The translations under genes and the position numbers were made by a program. From Sulfitobacter sp. 20_GPM-1509m (GTDB lineage: Bacteria > Pseudomonadota > Alphaproteobacteria > Rhodobacterales > Rhodobacteraceae): 64,000 nucleotides of DNA. The notes beneath the pieces are model-generated. The model was not told where the DNA came from, made no database searches, and saw only the letters and a program-made list of their open reading frames with translations. The stretch's first letter is position 1. Every line of letters begins with the position of its first letter. Below are positions 44,136-53,356 of this stretch, piece by piece. The DNA lies in the NCBI RefSeq assembly GCF_000620505.1, contig NZ_JIBC01000004.1, forward strand, positions 434,001-498,000, written 5' to 3'.

Positions 44136-44633
44136 GTGTTTCGTCCTTTCGGGCCGCGGGGTCGGGCGGCAATGGGTCTGTGGTCGAAAAGCGCGCGCGG
44201 GCCTTGGGGGGCGCGGCGGTCCTGCGATGTCGAGGGGCGCGCACAGGGGGGGCCGTCAGATCGGTGGCAGGGGTCGCGTGATGTTGTGGTCTGGCGCGAA
44301 AGGCGGCGGGGATTTCAGCGCCCCGTGACAGAGGGCCGGGCCGATGATGCCTTGGCGGATCGTAAGGACGGTCGCACGCCGCGATGCGGCTTTTCAAAAC
44401 AAAGACTTATGGAAAATCCGCGCCGAAAGCAAGGGTTGGTTTGGCTCAGGCTCCCTGATGCGCGGGAGTCCATGCGCCGTGGCGGAGGCGATTGTTGCGG
44501 TTGGTAGCGCAAACAAGGGCAGAAAGGGGTTTACCTAGGGTAAGCGCCCGACTGGACACCACTGACGCAGGTGGCTAACAAGTGCCAGCTTGTCGCCGCG
44601 TTCCGTGGCGCGCCCCAAAATGAGGCTGCACAG
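44136..44633. other. 498-bp divergent intergenic region between the nucleotidyltransferase gene and nadA
   Basis: Very G-rich on the plus strand in its first half and without a plausible gene. Near its end is the TTACC-TAG-GGTAA palindrome (44531-44543). An in-frame GTG at 44571 would lengthen NadA by 21 residues, but that extension is not family-like. Confidence 0.5.
44531..44543. promoter_or_regulatory. Palindrome TTACC-TAG-GGTAA upstream of nadABC, candidate operator
   Basis: Perfect 5-bp arms with a 3-bp centre, 91 bp before the nadA start and in the expected promoter zone. NAD synthesis genes of alphaproteobacteria are known to be controlled by repressors such as NadQ or NrtR; which one would act here is not known. 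Confidence 0.4.
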
Positions 44634-45686
44634 ATGCTTGACCTGACCGACATCCGCTCCGAACTGGGCAATCACTATGATCTGGCCCCTTCTGTCGACC
44701 TGGCTGCCGAAATGCCCGAGATTTACGCGCGGATGGACCGCGTGGTTTCGCCCCCTGATTTCGCGATTTACGCGCCCTACATCAAGGCGATCAACGCCCT
44801 GAAGAAAGAGCGCAACGCGGTCATTCTGGCGCACAACTACATGACGCCGCAGATTTACCACGGCATTGCCGACGTGGTGGGCGACAGCCTGCAGCTGGCC
44901 ATCGAGGCGACCAAGGTCGAGGCGGATGTGATCGTGCAATGCGGCGTGCACTTTATGGCCGAGACCTCGAAGATCCTGAACCCGTCCAAGACGGTGCTGA
45001 TCCCCGACATGGACGCGGGCTGTTCGCTGGCCGAAAGCATCACCGCCGAGGGCATTGCCGAGATGCGGGCGAAATACCCCGGTGCGCCGGTGGTGACCTA
45101 TGTGAACACCACCGCAGAGGTGAAGGCCGCGTCGGACATTTGCTGTACCTCGTCCAATGCCGCGCAGATCGTGGCGGCGCAGGAGAGCGACACGGTGATC
45201 ATGACGCCGGACAAGTACCTGGCGCAGAACGTGGCCAAGGACGTGCCGCACAAGCGGATCGTGTGGTGGGACGGGGCCTGTATCGTGCATGAACAGTTCA
45301 CCGCACAGGACCTGCGCGATTTCCGCGCCTCTGAGCCCACAACGCGGATCATCGCGCACCCCGAATGCCCGCCCGATGTGGTGGCCGAGGCGGATTTCTC
45401 CGGCTCGACCAGCGGGATCATCGACTATGTGAACAGCGAGCGGCCTGAAAAGGCGCTGTTGGTGACGGAATGTTCGATGGGGTCCAACATTGCCAACGCG
45501 ATGCCGGATGTGGATTTTGTCGGGCCCTGCAACATGTGCCCGTTCATGAAGATGATCACGCTGGAAAAGGTGCTGTGGACCCTGCACAGCATGCAGGGTG
45601 CGGTCGAGGTGGACCCGCAGGTCGCTGACCGTGCGCGGGTGGCGGTGCAGCGGATGATCGACGTGTCGCGCGCACAGGCGGCCTGA
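44634..45686 (+). CDS. nadA: Quinolinate synthase A
   Basis: Iron-sulfur enzyme condensing iminoaspartate with dihydroxyacetone phosphate to quinolinate in NAD synthesis. The protein is 350 aa. AVILAHNYMTPQIYHGIADV and VGDSLQLA open the fold. The likely 4Fe-4S ligands are Cys103 (VQCGVHFM), Cys216 (WWDGACIVHEQF) and Cys302 (NMCPFMKMITL). The ATG at 44634 follows TGAGG and gives MLDLTDIRSELGNHYDL; the longer GTG form is less likely. First gene of nadABC, 5 bp before nadB. Confidence 0.97.
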   Translation: MLDLTDIRSELGNHYDLAPSVDLAAEMPEIYARMDRVVSPPDFAIYAPYIKAINALKKERNAVILAHNYMTPQIYHGIADVVGDSLQLAIEATKVEADVIVQCGVHFMAETSKILNPSKTVLIPDMDAGCSLAESITAEGIAEMRAKYPGAPVVTYVNTTAEVKAASDICCTSSNAAQIVAAQESDTVIMTPDKYLAQNVAKDVPHKRIVWWDGACIVHEQFTAQDLRDFRASEPTTRIIAHPECPPDVVAEADFSGSTSGIIDYVNSERPEKALLVTECSMGSNIANAMPDVDFVGPCNMCPFMKMITLEKVLWTLHSMQGAVEVDPQVADRARVAVQRMIDVSRAQAA

Positions 45687-45691
45687 CCGCG

Positions 45692-47260
45692 ATGCAAGAG
45701 ATTGAAACCGGTCGGATCATCATTGTCGGGGCCGGTCTGGGCGCGCTTTATGCGGCGCTGAAGCTGGCGCCGCGTCCGGTTCTGATGATCTCGCCCGAGA
45801 CCTTGGGCGAAGGGGCCAGTTCCGCCTGGGCGCAAGGCGGGGTGGCTGCCGCGATGGACGCCGCCGACAGCGCCGAGGCGCATGCCGCCGACACGGTGCG
45901 GGCCGGGGCGGGTACGGTGGACGCAGGCGTGGCCGATCAGGTCACCGCCGAGGCGCGGGCGCATATTCTGGACCTGACGGCGCTGGGCACACCTTTTGAT
46001 CGCACGGCGGACGGCGGTTACGTCATGTCGCGCGAGGCGGCGCACAGCTATGCGCGGGTGGTGCGGGTGCGCGGCGATCAGGCGGGGGCCGAGATCATGC
46101 GCGCGCTGATTGCCGAAGTGCGTGCAATGCCGTCGATACAGGTGCTTGAGGGCGTGCTGGCGGTTGGCCTGCACTGTGAGGACGGGCGCGTTGCGGCTGT
46201 GGACGTGGCGCGGTGTGACGAGGGGTTGAGTGTGCCCATTCGCTTGCGTGGCGCGGCTTGTCTGCTGGCGGGAGGCGGCTCGGGCGGGCTCTATGCGCTG
46301 ACCACAAACCCGCCGCGCATTCGCGGGCAGGTGATCGGCATGGCGGCGCGCGCCGGTGCGGTGATTGCGGACGCGGAATTCGTGCAGTTCCACCCCACGG
46401 CAGTGGCGAGCGGGGTCGATCCCGCGCCGCTGGCGACCGAGGCCTTGCGGGGCGAAGGCGCGGTTCTGATCAACCGGGACGGCGTGAGGTTCATGGTCGG
46501 GCTGCATCCTGACGCAGAGCTGGCCCCGCGCGATATTGTGGCGCGGGGTGTTTATGCGCAGACGCAGGCGGGGCTGGCGCCGATGCTGGACACGCGCGCG
46601 GCGCTGGGTGCGCGGGTGCTGGAGGAGTTTCCGGCCGTCGCCCTGGCCTGTGCGCAGGCGGGCATTGATCCGGTGACGCACCCCATCCCGGTGGCCGCAG
46701 CCGCGCATTACCACATGGGCGGAATCGAGACGGACGCAGACGGACGCGCCACGCTGGGCGGGCTGTGGGTCTGTGGCGAGGCGGCGTCGACCGGATTGCA
46801 CGGGGCGAACCGGCTGGCGTCGAACGGGTTGCTTGAGGCGCTGGTCTATGCGCGCCGCTGTGCGCTGGACCTTGAAGCCGCACTGGACCCTTGGGCCGAT
46901 GCCGAGCCTGTCACCCTGCCCGCCCTCGCCGCCGATACGCCACCCGACCCCGCGCTGGTCGCGCGGTTGCGTCAGGCCATGACCGATGGCGCGGGCGTGA
47001 TCCGCGATGCCGCCGGGCTGACCCGTTGCTTGGCCGAGATTGCCACCGTTGAGGCAGCGCAGCCCGCCTGTACGGTGCTGCACAACATGACCGCCACCGC
47101 GACGCTGATCGCCACCGCAGCCCTGTTGCGGACCGAAAGCCGTGGCGCGCATTTCCGCGCCGATTTTCCCCAGACCGACGGCGCCGTGGGCGCACGGTCC
47201 CGCATGACCCTGACGCAGGCGCTGGCCCTGCGCGCTCAATACGAACCGGACCTTGTATGA
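45692..47260 (+). CDS. nadB: L-aspartate oxidase
   Basis: FAD enzyme oxidising L-aspartate to iminoaspartate, the substrate of NadA. Length 522 aa. The dinucleotide motif IIIVGAGLGALYAALKLAPR is at the start, then SSAWAQGGVAAAMD (FAD contact) and RGAACLLAGGGSGGLYALTT. The active-site region has EFVQFHPTAVASG and RGEGAVLINRDGVRFM, with HYHMGGIETDADGRATLGGL and ANRLASNGLLEALVYARR near the end, the standard signature. It lies 5 bp behind nadA and overlaps nadC by 4 bp. Confidence 0.97.
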   Translation: MQEIETGRIIIVGAGLGALYAALKLAPRPVLMISPETLGEGASSAWAQGGVAAAMDAADSAEAHAADTVRAGAGTVDAGVADQVTAEARAHILDLTALGTPFDRTADGGYVMSREAAHSYARVVRVRGDQAGAEIMRALIAEVRAMPSIQVLEGVLAVGLHCEDGRVAAVDVARCDEGLSVPIRLRGAACLLAGGGSGGLYALTTNPPRIRGQVIGMAARAGAVIADAEFVQFHPTAVASGVDPAPLATEALRGEGAVLINRDGVRFMVGLHPDAELAPRDIVARGVYAQTQAGLAPMLDTRAALGARVLEEFPAVALACAQAGIDPVTHPIPVAAAAHYHMGGIETDADGRATLGGLWVCGEAASTGLHGANRLASNGLLEALVYARRCALDLEAALDPWADAEPVTLPALAADTPPDPALVARLRQAMTDGAGVIRDAAGLTRCLAEIATVEAAQPACTVLHNMTATATLIATAALLRTESRGAHFRADFPQTDGAVGARSRMTLTQALALRAQYEPDLV

Positions 47261-48108
47261 CCCAACTGCCTCCCCTGCCCGACCTGATCCTGGAACCGCT
47301 GATCCGCGCTGCGCTGATGGAGGATCTGGGCACCTATGGCGACATCACCACGCGCACGGTGATCCCGGCGGGCACGCGGTATGTCGCGCAGTTGCGGGCG
47401 CGGGAGCCGGGTGTGGTGTCGGGGATGCAGATCGCGGAGATTGCCTTTCGGCTGGTCGATCCGCAGCTGAAGGTGACCTGTCATTGTCCCGACGGCAGTG
47501 TCATCGCCGCCGGTGACCTGCTGATGGAGATCGAAGGCAGTGCCGCGTCGATCCTGTCAGGCGAGCGGGTGGCATTGAACTTTGCCGGGCGGCTGAGCGG
47601 GATCGCGACGTTGACGGCTGCCTTTGTTGCCGAAGCGGCGGGGACAGAAACGCGCATCACCTGTACCCGCAAGACCACGCCGGGGCTGCGGCTGGTGGAG
47701 AAACAGGCGGTGCTGCATGGCGGCGGGTTCAACCACCGCTTTTCGCTGTCGGACGCGATCCTGATCAAGGACAACCACATTGCTGCCGCCGGGGGCATTC
47801 GTCCGGTGCTGCGCGCGGTCAAGGCCGGCGCGTCGCATATGATCCGCACCGAGATCGAGGTGGACCGGCTGGACCAACTGGTCGAGGTGCTGGACGAGGG
47901 TGGCGCGGATGTCGTTTTGCTGGACAATATGGACACGCCCACCCTGCGCGAGGCCGTGGCGATGGCAGCGAAGCGTATCACGCTGGAAGCCTCGGGCAAC
48001 ATGCGGCTGGAGCGGATTGCCGAAGTGGCGGCGACCGGGGTCGATTACATCTCGTCCGGGGCGCTGACGCATTCGGCTCAGACGCTGGACCTTGGGCTGG
48101 ATTTCTAG
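47257..48108 (+). CDS. nadC: Nicotinate-nucleotide diphosphorylase (carboxylating)
   Basis: Converts quinolinate and PRPP to nicotinate mononucleotide with loss of CO2. Length 283 aa, normal. Key stretches are ALMEDLGTYGDITTRTVIPA, LNFAGRLSGIATLTAAFVAE, and TRKTTPGLRLVEKQAVLHGG with the PRPP/quinolinate-binding Arg and Lys residues. SDAILIKDNHIAAAGGIRPV and LEASGNMRLERIAEVAATGV follow, and YISSGALTHSAQTLDLGLDF is the usual end. Last of the nadABC set, starting in the nadB stop (ATGA). Confidence 0.97.
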   Translation: MTQLPPLPDLILEPLIRAALMEDLGTYGDITTRTVIPAGTRYVAQLRAREPGVVSGMQIAEIAFRLVDPQLKVTCHCPDGSVIAAGDLLMEIEGSAASILSGERVALNFAGRLSGIATLTAAFVAEAAGTETRITCTRKTTPGLRLVEKQAVLHGGGFNHRFSLSDAILIKDNHIAAAGGIRPVLRAVKAGASHMIRTEIEVDRLDQLVEVLDEGGADVVLLDNMDTPTLREAVAMAAKRITLEASGNMRLERIAEVAATGVDYISSGALTHSAQTLDLGLDF

Positions 48109-48116
48109 GGGGCGGC

Positions 48117-49025
48117 ATGGCGCAAGACGGTCCGCGCCTGCACGCCCATTGGATCACGGCGGACGGTCGCGCGGGCCATGAGGGCGTGGCAGATGCGATA
48201 TTCCCCTATTGGAGTTTCACGAAAACGGCGATTGCGGTCGCGGCGCTGAAGCTGGTGGAAGCCGGCGCGCTGGCGCTGGATGCGCCGCTGGCGGGAGACC
48301 GGTTCAGCCTGCGGCAGGTGCTGGCACATACCACCGGGCTGCCGGATTACTTCACCTTGCCGGAGTACGTGCAAGCGGTGGCCTGCGGCGACGCGGCCTG
48401 GCCGCGCGATGTTTTGCTGGGGCGGGCACTGGCACAGGGGAGGCTGTTCGCGCCGGGTGAAGGCTGGGCCTATTCCAACGTCGGCTACCTGTTGGTGCGC
48501 ACGCAGATCGAGGCGGCGACGGGGATGTCGCTGGGGGATGCATTGACCGAACTGCTGTTTGCGCCGCTGGGGCTGGGGTCGATCACGCTGGCCGAGACGC
48601 CTGCGCAGTTTGCACCGGTCCATTGGACCGCGGCGCAGCGGTATGATCCGGGCTGGGTTTACCATGGCTGCCTGACCGGTACGGCGGCCGATGCGGCGCG
48701 GTTGCTGCACGCGCTGATGGGCGGCGCGGTGCTGTTGCCGGACACGCTGGCACAGATGCGCGCGGCGCACCCGCTGGGCGGCGCGATTGCGGGCCGTCCC
48801 TGGACACGCTGTGGCTATGGGCTGGGCCTGATGGCGGGCACGATGGCGGGTGCCGGAGCGGCTGAGGGTCATTCGGGCGGTGGCCCGTTCAGCGTGAACG
48901 CGGTGTATCATTTCCCCGACCTGCCCGTGCCTGTGACTGTGGCCTGCTTTGCGCAGGGGACGGACGAGGGCGTGACCGAATACACCGCGGTGGAAATGGC
49001 GCAGGGGAGTCAGGCCCGCCCCTAA
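48117..49025 (+). CDS. Serine hydrolase of the beta-lactamase/penicillin-binding fold
   Basis: Protein of 302 aa. The SxxK nucleophile is in WSFTKTAIAVAALKLVEAGA near residue 33, the YxN element in GWAYSNVGYLLVRTQIEA, and HSGGGPFSVNAVYHF stands for the KTG-like third element. LLAHTTGLPDYFTL-like sequence is typical of class C/esterase members. No signal peptide is evident, so a cytoplasmic esterase, amidase or D-aminopeptidase is more likely than a secreted beta-lactamase. It is 8 bp behind nadC and probably on the same mRNA. Its stop codon overlaps that of convergent tamB. Confidence 0.82.
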   Translation: MAQDGPRLHAHWITADGRAGHEGVADAIFPYWSFTKTAIAVAALKLVEAGALALDAPLAGDRFSLRQVLAHTTGLPDYFTLPEYVQAVACGDAAWPRDVLLGRALAQGRLFAPGEGWAYSNVGYLLVRTQIEAATGMSLGDALTELLFAPLGLGSITLAETPAQFAPVHWTAAQRYDPGWVYHGCLTGTAADAARLLHALMGGAVLLPDTLAQMRAAHPLGGAIAGRPWTRCGYGLGLMAGTMAGAGAAEGHSGGGPFSVNAVYHFPDLPVPVTVACFAQGTDEGVTEYTAVEMAQGSQARP

Positions 49026-52000
49026 TAATCCTTCTCGAAGAACAGCCCCAGACCGGTTTCCCCATCAGATGCGACGCTGCCCCGTGCGGTGAGCGAGGGG
49101 GAGATCGTGAGGTTCAGGTTGACCTCGGCGTCGCCCTTCGCGCCGACGGTGACGTCGGTGTAGATGTTGTCGGTCACGTATTTGCCCACGCGCGCGCCGG
49201 TTTCGCCGTTCTCGTCGGTCACGATGTCCAGATCGTCCAGCCCAAAGCGTTCGCGGATGCCGTTCAGCAACCCGCCGCCGCCCTTGCCGGTCAACGTGCG
49301 CACTGCGGCGGCCAGTTGCACCGCCTGCAGGGGCGAGATCTTGTCCAGACCGCGCCCGAACAGCAGTTGTGCCAGAATTTCGTCGTCGGGTTTGTCCGGG
49401 GTCGAGGTGAAGGTGATCTCGGGCGCCGAGGCCAGGCCTTCGACGGTGATGCGGATGGTGGTGTCCGAGGCGGTGGTTTCCGCGACGAAGCGGATATAGG
49501 GATCGAACCCGCCCTGAAGCTGGGCCGAACCTTCGACGAGGTCCAGCCGCTTGGTCAGGATGTCAAAGCGGCCGCGGATCAGGTCAAAGCGTCCGATGGG
49601 AACCACGTTGGCGGTGGTGCCGGTGATGCGCAGCGTGCCGCCCAGTTCGGCGTCCAGCCCCCGGCCCCGCACAAAGATACGTGCGGGCGCGCGCAGGGTG
49701 ATGTCGATGGGAAAGGCGACGCTGCTGTTGCTGCCGCCGGATGCGCCGGCACCCGGTTCTTCGATCAGCCCGGCACGGGCGCGGGTGGCGCGCACGTCTG
49801 CGGGTTCGTTCACATGTTTCAGCCCGTCCAGAAGCGGTGCTGCTTCGGCGCCGCCTTCGGGCACGCGGATTTCGGTGGTGCCCAGCGTCAGGTCGGCCTT
49901 GATCGCGGCCCCGCCGGTCAGCGCGCCCTGCACCGAGCCTGTGCCGTTGATGGTGGTGTCATAAAGCTTGGGGTCGGTGATGCGGACGTTGTTGACGGTG
50001 ATCGCCAGATCGGCGGTGTTCGGCGCGTCCAGCGACACCGGACCGCTGACGCGGATGGTGCCGCCGCTGGATACGGTTGCGGTGGTGTCGAGCGTGGCGC
50101 GGCCGCCTGTCAGGTTCACGGTTGTGACGATGGGGGCCAGCGTGATGTTCTGCTCGGGCAGCACAAGGCGGGCATTGTCCGTCGAGATCCGCCCCGAGAC
50201 CGAACCCAGCGCCAGCGGGCCGTTCAGCGACAGGTTGAACCGCGCCTGTCCGGCGGCGATGTTGGGGGCGATAAAGGTGTTGGCCAGCCCTATGGGCGCG
50301 GCCCCGGTCACGTCGATGTTGGCGCGGCTGGCGTCGGTGGCGACCTGACCGCGCACGGTGGCGGTGGTGCCTTCGGGCCCGGTGGCGTCGATGTTGACGC
50401 GCCAGTTGTCGCCCACCTGCTCGGCGGTGCCCTTGGCGGTGGCGGGGCCGTTGATGCCCGTTGCAAAGAGGCCGATGTCGCGCAGGCTGGCGTCAAAGTT
50501 CAACGTGGTGTCTGCGCCCGAAGTCGAAGCGGTGATCGCGGCCTGAAGCTGCGACGTTTTCAGGTTCAGCCGGTCCACGATCAGCGGCTGGTCTGCCGCT
50601 TTGCGCGCCGCAAGGTCCAGAGAGCTGGCGCCGCGCAGCAGCTGGTCCACCTGCGGGATGCCTGTGCCAAGGTTCTGCGCGGTGGCATCGGTGGTGATGT
50701 CAAAGGTCGCGTCGCGCGGGTCGTACCACCCTTCGGCGGTCACGTTGGCCGCACCGGCAAGCTGGCGGCCCGCCAGCGCGGAATAGGGCGACAGCGATTG
50801 CACGGCGCCTTGCACGGTGCCGGTGATGCGCCCGGGCGCGCCGTCGACGATGGGCACCACACCCGCCACGCGCACATCGGCGCGGCCGGGTCCGGTGGCG
50901 CGCATGTCCACGGCCCAGTCTGTGCCGGTCTGGCGCAGGGTGCCGTTCAGCGTCGCCGCGCCGGTCAGGGCCGGAGCCACGACCGAGGCATCAGGCACGC
51001 GGGCATCGACGCGCAGGGACCCGTCGTCGGTGCCCAGCGTGCCGGTGACGCTGGCGGTGATGTGGTCCGAGGCCAGACGGAAGGTTTCGATATCGGTCAC
51101 GGTGCCGTCGCGCCGGGCGACAATGTTCAGCGTGCTGTCGCCGCGCAGCAGCCCGTCGGCCTGCGGGATGCCGGCAGAGAGGTTCCGGCCCGTCAGGTCG
51201 GTTTTCAGATCGAAGGTATAGTCGCGCAGGTCGACCCAGCCTTGCGAGGTGATGTTGGCGGACCCGGACAGGGCGCGCCCCGCGAGTTGCGAATAGGGTT
51301 CGAGCGATTGCACCGATCCGTTGATGTCCGCGTTGATGCGGCCCAAGGCCCCCTCGACCAGTGCCAGCGTGCCGTCCACGCTCAGGTCCACCCCGCCCGG
51401 TCCGGTGGCGCGCACGTCGACGGTAAAGTCGGTGCCTGCCTGACGGATGGAGCCATTCAACGTTGCGGGACCGTTCAGCCCGGGCTGGACCAGCGAAGTT
51501 TCATTGACGCGTGCCGCGACTTGCAGGTCGCTGGCATCGGAGGACAGCGTCCCGCTGACGGTGGCGTTCAACTGGTCGGTGGCGATCTCGAAATTGTCGA
51601 TGCGGGTGCCGGTTTCGTCGCGGGCGGCGGTCAGGGTCAGGCGGCTTTGGCCCGCGATCAGCGGATCGGCCTGCGGGATGCCCACGGCCAGATTGTCGCC
51701 GGTGCCCTGAAGGTCCACGTCAAAGGCGCCGGAGATGGGGGCAAAGGTGAATTTTGCGTCGAACTTGGTGGCGCCTTGCAGGTCCTGCCCCGAGATTTCC
51801 GAGAACCGCGCGAGGTTGGCGGCGGTCAGGGTCATGTTGCCCGCGACCGACAGGTTCAGGTCCTGGGTCATCCCTTCGAGCTGGGCCTGTCCGGTCAGCC
51901 CGTAGTCGGCCCCGGTCAGGTCGATCTTGCTCAGCTTGAGCGGTGCGTTTTCGGTCCAGTCAAAGTTCAGACCGCCGTCGATGCGCGGGCCGACCGCTTC

Positions 52001-53356
52001 GGCCAGAGCGGTGTCGGTCAGTTCGATCCCGTCGATGGCATAGGTCAGCTGTCCCATCACGCCGCCAAGGCTCGTGCCTTCGCCCTGGGTAAGGGTGCCC
52101 TCGCCTTTCAGGGTGAGGTTGCCCAGTTTCAGCGTCGGCTGGTTCAGCCCGTTGACCGCGATGTTTGCGTCCCAGCCGTCGCCCGAAGCCGCGTCAAAGC
52201 GGACGCCGAGCGTGGCGTTGTCGATCTGGGTCTGTTCACCCGGCAGCGGCAGCAGGACCGGCGTGCCTTCGGCGTCGGCGATGCGCCCGTCCAGTGCAAT
52301 GACCGTAGGCCAGCCGCCCGAGGCCAGCGCCAGATTGCCGGTCAGCGTCAGCGAACGGGTGTTCAGGTCGAGCGTGTCCAGCGTCAGCCGGCCATCGGCA
52401 AAGAGCGTGCCCGAGGATTTCAGCGTGATGTCATCGCCAAAGAACGCGCCGTACCGGGGGGCAAACATCGGAGCGATGTCGCCGCCCAGGTCCAGCGCAA
52501 AGCTGCGGTCGATGGCGGGGGCTGTGGTGGCACCGTCGTCGCCGGGGGCGGGTGCGGCGGTTTCGGAGGGCGTGCCCTTGAGCGTGACCGATCCGTCAAG
52601 GCGCGGGGTGTCGTCGGTGGCCAGCGTGATGTCGGCCACGAAATCGTCCAGCGGACCCGAGCCTGCGACGGTCAGATCAATCGACGGATTGTCGGGCAGC
52701 GCCATCAGGCTGGACAGGATACCGCCGTCGTCCTCGGACACGGTCAGTTCCAGGTCCAGCACATCCGTGGCATTGGCATAGGTCGCGGCAAGGGTCACGT
52801 CGCCCTTGGTGCCGTCCACGCGGTTGACCTCGATCTTGGCGGTGCCTTCGCCGTCAGCCAGTTGCGCCGAGCCGTTCAAGGTGATCACCGCCGCCTGTCC
52901 AAAGACCGGCTCGCCGATCTCGACGCGGCCGGCCTTGACCTGTTCGATGTTCACCGACACGGGCAGGTCGGGGATGGAGAAGCCGCCCGACGCCTCGGGG
53001 GCGGGCACGTCGATGGTGTCGGGGGTGACCGGCTTACGCGGCAAGAGCACCTCGGCCACGGAGAGTTCCGTCACCTCAAGCCGACCGGTCAGCAGGGCCG
53101 AGCGGCTCCAGTCCAGCGACACGTCGCGCAGGGTCAGCCAGATGCCTTCGTCGTCGGCGATGGTCAGTTCGTCAATCGTCGCCCGCGAGCTGAGCGCACC
53201 GGCAAAGCCCACGATGCGCACCTGACGGCCCGCACCGGACAGGCTGTCTTCGAGAAAGGCCTGAAGGTAGCCGCGGTCGTCGTTTTCCTGTGCGGTGGCG
53301 CCGTGTGGCAGGCACAGGAACAAAGCGGCGGACAGAAGGATAAGCAGATGTTTCAA
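49022..53356 (-). CDS. tamB: Translocation and assembly module subunit TamB
   Basis: Very long periplasm-spanning AsmA-like protein (1444 aa) that with TamA helps insert outer-membrane proteins and move lipids. The signal segment MKHLLILLSAALFLCLPHGA is followed by a long series of beta-rich repeats such as LNGTLRQTGTDWAVDMRATG and related units at about 250-residue spacing. The conserved C-terminal DUF490 part contains RIFVRGRGLDAELGGTLRIT, FDLIRGRFDILTKRLDLVEG, and TPDKPDDEILAQLLFGRGLD near residue 1310. It ends with GETGLGLFFEKDY, the beta-signal-like end docking to TamA. Its ATG overlaps the tamA stop by 4 bp. Confidence 0.95.
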   Translation of the reverse strand: MKHLLILLSAALFLCLPHGATAQENDDRGYLQAFLEDSLSGAGRQVRIVGFAGALSSRATIDELTIADDEGIWLTLRDVSLDWSRSALLTGRLEVTELSVAEVLLPRKPVTPDTIDVPAPEASGGFSIPDLPVSVNIEQVKAGRVEIGEPVFGQAAVITLNGSAQLADGEGTAKIEVNRVDGTKGDVTLAATYANATDVLDLELTVSEDDGGILSSLMALPDNPSIDLTVAGSGPLDDFVADITLATDDTPRLDGSVTLKGTPSETAAPAPGDDGATTAPAIDRSFALDLGGDIAPMFAPRYGAFFGDDITLKSSGTLFADGRLTLDTLDLNTRSLTLTGNLALASGGWPTVIALDGRIADAEGTPVLLPLPGEQTQIDNATLGVRFDAASGDGWDANIAVNGLNQPTLKLGNLTLKGEGTLTQGEGTSLGGVMGQLTYAIDGIELTDTALAEAVGPRIDGGLNFDWTENAPLKLSKIDLTGADYGLTGQAQLEGMTQDLNLSVAGNMTLTAANLARFSEISGQDLQGATKFDAKFTFAPISGAFDVDLQGTGDNLAVGIPQADPLIAGQSRLTLTAARDETGTRIDNFEIATDQLNATVSGTLSSDASDLQVAARVNETSLVQPGLNGPATLNGSIRQAGTDFTVDVRATGPGGVDLSVDGTLALVEGALGRINADINGSVQSLEPYSQLAGRALSGSANITSQGWVDLRDYTFDLKTDLTGRNLSAGIPQADGLLRGDSTLNIVARRDGTVTDIETFRLASDHITASVTGTLGTDDGSLRVDARVPDASVVAPALTGAATLNGTLRQTGTDWAVDMRATGPGRADVRVAGVVPIVDGAPGRITGTVQGAVQSLSPYSALAGRQLAGAANVTAEGWYDPRDATFDITTDATAQNLGTGIPQVDQLLRGASSLDLAARKAADQPLIVDRLNLKTSQLQAAITASTSGADTTLNFDASLRDIGLFATGINGPATAKGTAEQVGDNWRVNIDATGPEGTTATVRGQVATDASRANIDVTGAAPIGLANTFIAPNIAAGQARFNLSLNGPLALGSVSGRISTDNARLVLPEQNITLAPIVTTVNLTGGRATLDTTATVSSGGTIRVSGPVSLDAPNTADLAITVNNVRITDPKLYDTTINGTGSVQGALTGGAAIKADLTLGTTEIRVPEGGAEAAPLLDGLKHVNEPADVRATRARAGLIEEPGAGASGGSNSSVAFPIDITLRAPARIFVRGRGLDAELGGTLRITGTTANVVPIGRFDLIRGRFDILTKRLDLVEGSAQLQGGFDPYIRFVAETTASDTTIRITVEGLASAPEITFTSTPDKPDDEILAQLLFGRGLDKISPLQAVQLAAAVRTLTGKGGGGLLNGIRERFGLDDLDIVTDENGETGARVGKYVTDNIYTDVTVGAKGDAEVNLNLTISPSLTARGSVASDGETGLGLFFEKDY

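Noticed and set aside
48117-49025. Secreted class C beta-lactamase (resistance gene)
   Set aside because: There is no signal peptide, the KTG element is HSG, and it is embedded behind nadC; a generic serine hydrolase is the safer call.
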